Shown here one piece after another: positions 7,141 through 10,612 of a stretch of DNA of 10,612 bases. How positions within the stretch are numbered: the first letter of the stretch is position 1; every line of letters starts with the position of its first letter. The DNA lies in NCBI GenBank assembly GCA_029879555.1, contig JAOUQB010000052.1:1-10612 (forward strand). Direction: 5' to 3'. The notes beneath the pieces are model-generated. The model saw only the letters and a program-made list of their open reading frames with translations. It was not told the origin of the DNA and searched no databases. The position numbers and the translations under genes were made by a program. This stretch comes from Nitrospirota bacterium. Lineage in GTDB: Bacteria; Nitrospirota; Nitrospiria; Nitrospirales; UBA8639.

Positions 7141-7959
7141 TTACCGAGTGAGCAGGAACACAATAAGAAGATCGGCCAAAATAATGGCTAAGATCGAATG
7201 GACGACGGCCTGAGTGGTGACCTGTCCCACGCCTTCTGCCCCTCCGCTGACCGATGAGCCATTCACGACACCAACAAGTGTGATCAGGACGCCAAATACC
7301 AAACTTTTTCCCAAGCCGTGCAACACATCATCGGTCCCAAGATAGGTCACGGTTTCTGTGACATAGGATCCCATCGAAATCCCGAGATCGGTCGTGATAT
7401 AGAGTCCTGCACCCAGGAGGGCGATGAGGTCTGCCCATAGGGTAAGTGAGGGAACCATGATCATCATGGCCACCAGGCTGGGAACGACCAGGAATCGCAC
7501 GGGATTGATGCCCATGACCCGCAAGGCATCAATTTCATTATTGATCATCATGGTACTTAAGCGAGCTGCAAAGGCCGAACCTGACCGGCCGGCGACTAAA
7601 ATCCCGGTTATCAATGGCGCGAATTCACGGACAACTGACAGCGACACGCCAAACGTCACTTGATGCTCTGCGCCAAAATCCTTTAACGCATCGATGCCTT
7701 GAATTGCCAACATAAGTCCGATGGTGATGGAGACCAGTGAGATAATTGGTAACGCCAAAATACCGACCTCCAGCATTTGAGCGACGATGGGAGCAAGGCG
7801 AACCTGCTGTTTTCGACGTCCTCCCCAACAGATCCAAAAGATCGATTGGGAGAATAAGGACGTTCCAAATCCAAGTGCCTCGACCCATTGGGTGGTGACT
7901 CGTCCTACGCTTTCGATTTTGTAAAGGAATCGTGGAAGTGGGTGTTCAGATCTCTGCAT
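7141..7959 (-). CDS. mlaE: MlaE-family lipid ABC transporter permease
   Basis: Inner-membrane permease of the MCE lipid transporter, forming a dimer with two MlaF subunits and carrying the MlaD ring. Counting from the ATG at 7959 (272 aa), an amphipathic N-terminal helix (8-50) precedes about five hydrophobic stretches: 66-86, 112-124, 154-170, 174-190, 217-233 and 252-270. The family hallmark REFAPLITGILVAGRSGSAF begins at Arg111 and runs into INNEIDALRVMGINP (139-153), the coupling region facing the ATPase. Length is normal (E. coli MlaE 260). An upstream TTG at 7992 is in frame and would give 283 aa with a 47-base overlap; I favour the ATG, preceded by GGAAAG and overlapping the STAS gene by 14 bases. 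That overlap implies translational coupling to the STAS protein. Confidence 0.92.
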   Translation of the reverse strand: MQRSEHPLPRFLYKIESVGRVTTQWVEALGFGTSLFSQSIFWICWGGRRKQQVRLAPIVAQMLEVGILALPIISLVSITIGLMLAIQGIDALKDFGAEHQVTFGVSLSVVREFAPLITGILVAGRSGSAFAARLSTMMINNEIDALRVMGINPVRFLVVPSLVAMMIMVPSLTLWADLIALLGAGLYITTDLGISMGSYVTETVTYLGTDDVLHGLGKSLVFGVLITLVGVVNGSSVSGGAEGVGQVTTQAVVHSILAIILADLLIVFLLTR

Positions 7960-8278
7960 GGATCGCGCTTTCCATGTCTGAATGAATGACAAACACCTTG
8001 TCGAGTCGTGCGAGGGTCAACACTCGAACGACAGCTGGGTTGAGCCGAATAAACGCCAGCTGTCCCCCCTTTTTCTTGGTTCGTTGAAAGGCTTCCACAA
8101 GTGAGGCGATACCGGAGCTGTCAATATACGTGACGGATACCATATCAATCAGAACGTTTGTGCTCTGATCGATGGTCTCGAGCAAAATCTGACGAGCTTT
8201 GGGGGAGCTTTCTAAGTCGATCTCTCCGGTAAGAGCGACAATGTGATAGCCCTGTTGTTCGCAGACCGTATGTTCCAT
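7946..8278 (-). CDS. STAS-domain protein, anti-sigma-factor-antagonist / MlaB-like
   Basis: Single STAS domain of 110 aa with no other region. Strands HIVALTGEIDLESSP (12-26) and NVLIDMVSVTYIDSSGIASL (41-60) are characteristic. The phosphorylatable motif Asp53-Ser54-Ser55-Gly56 is intact; by comparison with SpoIIAA the second serine, Ser55, is the likely phosphosite. Two roles are possible. Classic antagonists bind a RsbW/SpoIIAB-like kinase when dephosphorylated, and the upstream gene encodes exactly such a kinase and its opposing phosphatase 16 bases away. In Mla transporters the STAS protein MlaB binds MlaF and activates it, and the downstream gene is mlaE, overlapping by 14 bases. Context supports both, so it may link the two. 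The ATG at 8278 has no clear ribosome-binding site, which suggests coupling to the preceding gene. Confidence 0.9.
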   Translation of the reverse strand: MEHTVCEQQGYHIVALTGEIDLESSPKARQILLETIDQSTNVLIDMVSVTYIDSSGIASLVEAFQRTKKKGGQLAFIRLNPAVVRVLTLARLDKVFVIHSDMESAIHAEI

Positions 8279-8294
8279 ATGTTTGATTCAGGGG

Positions 8295-10019
8295 TTACGA
8301 ACGTTCATCCACGGCTTTGACCATGCGAAGGCGATTTCCATTCCCGGCTGGGGATGGTTTGATAGAAACCGTATCCATGACTTGCCGCATAAAATGACAG
8401 CCCAGTCCCCCAGGGCGAATATCCTCAAACGCTCGGGGATTCATACAATCGGGACTGACCACCGGGGCCTGATCTTCGAGGATGACGACCAAGGCCTTCG
8501 GGGTGAGTTCGATGTGCAAGGTAATCGGGTCATCGCATTCCCCATGATAGGCATGGCGGATAATGTTCTGGCACGCTTCATCAATGGCCAACACGATGTC
8601 TTCTACTTTATCGGAGTGCCAACTATGATTATTGAGGGCCATTCGTGTCATGGCTCGCAGAGGGCCGAGTTCTTTTGCGCGAGCAGGGAACTGATGAGCG
8701 AGAACGACCTGTTTAATGAAGCCAGGTGTGTGCAGGCTCATACTAGGGGCCCACTCGAAGGCGAGAATAGATAAATCATCCTGCGCGTGTTGGGTCTCGG
8801 TCCAATCCAACACGGTTTTCGCAATTGCGTCGACGCTGACTTGTAGTGGCGATTTCTGTGTGACTTTCAATGTTTCTTGTAATCGAGTTTCACCGAAAAA
8901 TTCCTTTGAGGGATCCTTGGCCTCGAGTATCCCGTCCGAATACAAGAAGAGCCGTCCGCCTGGCTCAAGTTTGATGGTTCCCTCCTCATACTGACTTTCT
9001 TCGAAAAGACCGATCGGGACATTTCCGATTTCACAGGCGATCACCTGTTGATGAGGCGCAAGGTAGAGGGGAGGCGGATGACCTGCACACGTATACCGAA
9101 ACACCCCGTTTCGAATATTCAAAATTCCGTAGATCCAGGTGAAGTATTGGCGACCATTTTCGCTCATGGGAAACATACGATTTAAACGAATGGCGATTTC
9201 TGCGGGAGGAATAATAGTGTCTGGTTCAGGCGTCCGGTTGGCTTTGATAAAAAGACAAGAGGGGTCTCGGCGAGGAATCAGCACCCGGCTGAGGGTGACC
9301 GACAGTAGAGACGCGGAAACCCCATGACCACTGACATCCAGCACATACATTCCCACATGGTCGGCATCAAGCTGAAATACATTTAACGAATCTCCACCTA
9401 ACTCTGAGCAAGGTTGATAGGTCCAGGCAAAGACCACACTAGGAAGTGTCGGTAAGGTATCGGGTAATAGCGCTTGTTGAACTCTTGCCGCAGCAGCGAG
9501 ATCATTTTTCATGCGATCATTCGCTTGCTGGACCATCAGCATGGACGCTTGTAGTGCTTCTTCCGTTCGTTTGCGTTCCGCGACCTCACTCTGAAGATTT
9601 TCGATGATTTCTTCCAGCAGCACCTGGAGATTTCGAATTTTCAAATGGGTGGTAATGCGCGCAATCACTTCCTCGACTTGAAATGGCCTCGTGACGTAAT
9701 CCACCGCGCCGACAGAAAATCCTTTGACGGTACTGACCGAATCGGAAGGGGCCGTGACAAAAATAACGGGGATATCTTTAGTCTCATCCTGTTCTTTCAG
9801 GCGAAGACAGGTGTCAAACCCGCTGAGGCCAGGCAACGTGACATCCAAAAATATTAAATCCGGCTTGAGAGCGTCACAGGTCGTCAGAGTGGTTTCTCCA
9901 TCCGGGACGAGGGTCAGTTGAAAACCAAACGCGGAGAAGCTTTGCACGAGTATTTGGACATCAGGAGAATCGGCTGTGGCCATTAATATGAGGCCCAGAT
10001 GCATGGGATGGTTGGTCAT
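8295..10019 (-). CDS. Receiver-PP2C (SpoIIE/RsbU) phosphatase-RsbW-like kinase fusion protein
   Basis: Cytoplasmic three-part regulator of 574 aa. Residues 8-120: receiver domain with phospho-acceptor Asp59 (LIFLDVTLPG) and Thr89, but Arg111 in VTRPF where Lys is nearly invariant, and ATAD instead of the usual two-acid VDD. Residues 125-178: coiled-coil signalling helix. Residues 179-424: PP2C-type serine phosphatase like RsbU/SpoIIE, with RVQQALLP and the metal-binding aspartates Asp210 (ELGGD), Asp228 (LDVSGHG), Asp362 (LYSDG) and Asp414/415 (QDDLS). Residues 435-570: HATPase of the RsbW/SpoIIAB type, with AIDEACQNIIRHAY (Glu481, Asn485), a divergent G1 (EDQAP) and GGLG (537-540). The predicted job is to set the phosphorylation state of the STAS protein encoded next. 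The ATG at 10019 lacks a good ribosome-binding site; Met6 or Met13 are less likely starts. First gene of the operon. Confidence 0.93.
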   Translation of the reverse strand: MTNHPMHLGLILMATADSPDVQILVQSFSAFGFQLTLVPDGETTLTTCDALKPDLIFLDVTLPGLSGFDTCLRLKEQDETKDIPVIFVTAPSDSVSTVKGFSVGAVDYVTRPFQVEEVIARITTHLKIRNLQVLLEEIIENLQSEVAERKRTEEALQASMLMVQQANDRMKNDLAAAARVQQALLPDTLPTLPSVVFAWTYQPCSELGGDSLNVFQLDADHVGMYVLDVSGHGVSASLLSVTLSRVLIPRRDPSCLFIKANRTPEPDTIIPPAEIAIRLNRMFPMSENGRQYFTWIYGILNIRNGVFRYTCAGHPPPLYLAPHQQVIACEIGNVPIGLFEESQYEEGTIKLEPGGRLFLYSDGILEAKDPSKEFFGETRLQETLKVTQKSPLQVSVDAIAKTVLDWTETQHAQDDLSILAFEWAPSMSLHTPGFIKQVVLAHQFPARAKELGPLRAMTRMALNNHSWHSDKVEDIVLAIDEACQNIIRHAYHGECDDPITLHIELTPKALVVILEDQAPVVSPDCMNPRAFEDIRPGGLGCHFMRQVMDTVSIKPSPAGNGNRLRMVKAVDERS

Positions 10020-10290
10020 GATGGGTAGTTAGCAGCTGGGAAGGAAGCAGGGCATGGAAGGTGGAATAAAATAAAGGAATAATTCTGCCGCGTTAAAGGT
10101 TTTGCCTCAGATTCTTCAAGGCCGTTTGGTGAGCGATCCCATTTGTTCCCTTTCTCACTATATCGACAAAAATTTTGGGAGACCTAAATTCGCGGTTCGA
10201 TTTCATTGCAGCCATACGTGTGGTTGTAGGATGGGTAAGTATCTCCTGGTCGCAGTGTTCCCCGAGGAAGCGTACATCGTCCCCTAAAAC

Positions 10291-10306
10291 GTTACATAGC
10301 TGTAAC
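10291..10306. promoter_or_regulatory. Perfect inverted repeat, possible operator
   Basis: GTTACA-TAGC-TGTAAC: two 6-base half-sites with perfect symmetry around a 4-base spacer, in the divergent intergenic region about 110 bases before the plus-strand gene and 270 before the minus-strand operon. Size and symmetry suit a dimeric repressor such as a TetR- or GntR-class protein. No T tract follows, so it is not a terminator. A chance occurrence is possible. Confidence 0.35.
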
Positions 10307-10403
10307 CTGGCCCCAACCCGTTAGCAACATGATGTGAGTAGGATCTGTATAGCGGAGTTGATCTCGTGAATGAATTGCTCTTGGAACAATCGCGAATAAC
10401 CGT

Positions 10404-10410
10404 GGAGGTG
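10404..10410 (+). promoter_or_regulatory. Strong ribosome-binding site for the partial gene at 10415
   Basis: GGAGGTG sits four bases before the ATG at 10415, close to the consensus Shine-Dalgarno. An in-frame TGA at 10409-10411 rules out any start further upstream, so the start codon is well fixed. Confidence 0.8.
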
Positions 10411-10414
10411 AGAG

Positions 10415-10612
10415 ATGGTTTCATTGCAAGAACAAGAACGGGCCAAACGAATGATTGAGGGACAGGATGAGCAACATGTTTTGAATTTTATTGCGTTAAA
10501 AAAAGTCGTCACGCTTGACATGCTTGTTGAACAGTTTTCGCGGATTCGCTGGGGCGATCTGTTTTCAACTTTGGGTAGGTTTAGGCGTGAAGGTCTCATG
10601 ACAGTACACCAA
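10415..10612 (+). CDS. Partial protein with winged-helix-like N-terminus, runs off the window
   Basis: The first 66 codons of a gene that continues beyond the right edge without a stop. The strong ribosome-binding site and bounded start make it a real gene. After a charged N-terminal helix (QEQERAKRMIEGQDEQ), residues 20-63 have a helix-turn-helix rhythm: VLNFIALKKVVTLDMLVEQF, then WGDLFSTLGRFRREGLMTV, where a helix pair is followed by a likely recognition helix and the start of a wing. This resembles winged-helix DNA-binding domains in which RREGL precedes the wing. I do not recognise a specific family and the C-terminal part is missing, so its role is unknown. It is divergent from the minus-strand operon and could regulate it, perhaps through the dyad at 10291-10306; that is speculation from position alone. 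Confidence 0.8.
   Translation, partial: MVSLQEQERAKRMIEGQDEQHVLNFIALKKVVTLDMLVEQFSRIRWGDLFSTLGRFRREGLMTVHQ

Larger units (their letters stand above)
10020..10414. other. Divergent intergenic region upstream of the minus-strand operon
   Basis: Nearly 400 bases between two divergently oriented genes, so it should hold both promoters. The stretch 10060-10085 is AT-rich and close upstream of the minus-strand operon, a plausible promoter site, but I could not pick a convincing -35/-10 pair on either strand. A perfect dyad at 10291-10306 is listed separately. A 61-codon frame at 10102-10287 starts at a TTG without a ribosome-binding site and is not considered a gene. Confidence 0.55.

Noticed and set aside
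7141..7992. Longer MlaE start at a TTG (7992) overlapping the STAS gene by 47 bases
   Set aside because: A rare start codon and a long overlap; the ATG at 7959 gives a normal family length with a short overlap.
10102..10287. A 61-codon plus-strand frame with several Cys/His residues
   Set aside because: Starts at a TTG without a ribosome-binding site, no family, and lies in the likely promoter region.
1..10612. Insertion sequences, CRISPR arrays, tRNA or rRNA genes
   Set aside because: No transposase, terminal inverted repeats, regularly spaced repeats or cloverleaf/rRNA sequence was seen on either strand.

Overview
The window looks like chromosomal DNA of a Gram-negative, diderm bacterium of moderate GC content. 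It carries an Mla/MCE-type outer-membrane lipid-transport operon with an outer-membrane-type lipoprotein, and a PhoB/PhoR-like pair. The gene style (fused receiver-PP2C-kinase protein, STAS protein directly before MlaE) would fit Nitrospirota such as Nitrospira, but that assignment is an inference from general impression, not from a marker gene.

Layout, left to right. (1) Bases 1-841 hold nearly all of purU (formyltetrahydrofolate deformylase), cut at its 5' end by the window edge. (2) Bases 842-1589 are gene-poor, with one doubtful small ORF. (3) Bases 1590-4127 form a plus-strand group: an OmpR/PhoB-class response regulator, its PhoR-like PAS histidine kinase, and a small protein resembling the Imm1 immunity family, followed by a good candidate terminator. 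(4) Bases 4128-4679 contain no intact gene. They hold that terminator, a candidate terminator for the opposite strand, and what may be a frameshifted coding remnant. (5) Bases 4680-10019 form one tightly packed minus-strand operon. In transcription order it encodes a receiver-PP2C phosphatase-HATPase protein, a STAS protein, an MlaE permease, an MlaF ATPase, an MlaD/MCE substrate-binding protein and a PqiC-like auxiliary lipoprotein. (6) Bases 10020-10414 are a divergent intergenic region with a perfect 16-bp dyad. (7) A plus-strand gene with a winged-helix-like N-terminus starts at 10415 and runs off the window.

How the genes work together. The transporter genes should build an inner-membrane MlaE2F2 ABC transporter with an MCE ring, plus an outer-membrane lipoprotein, moving phospholipid or other lipids across the envelope. 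The STAS protein has the Asp-Ser-Ser-Gly phosphorylation motif of anti-sigma-factor antagonists and also sits where MlaB (the STAS subunit of Mla) is expected. The first gene of the operon carries both a RsbU/SpoIIE-type phosphatase and a RsbW/SpoIIAB-type kinase, the two enzymes that would dephosphorylate and phosphorylate such a STAS protein. The most interesting reading is that lipid transport, or a signalling pathway sharing its STAS protein, is controlled by a partner switch. The enzymes and motifs are visible in the sequence; the regulatory link is inference.
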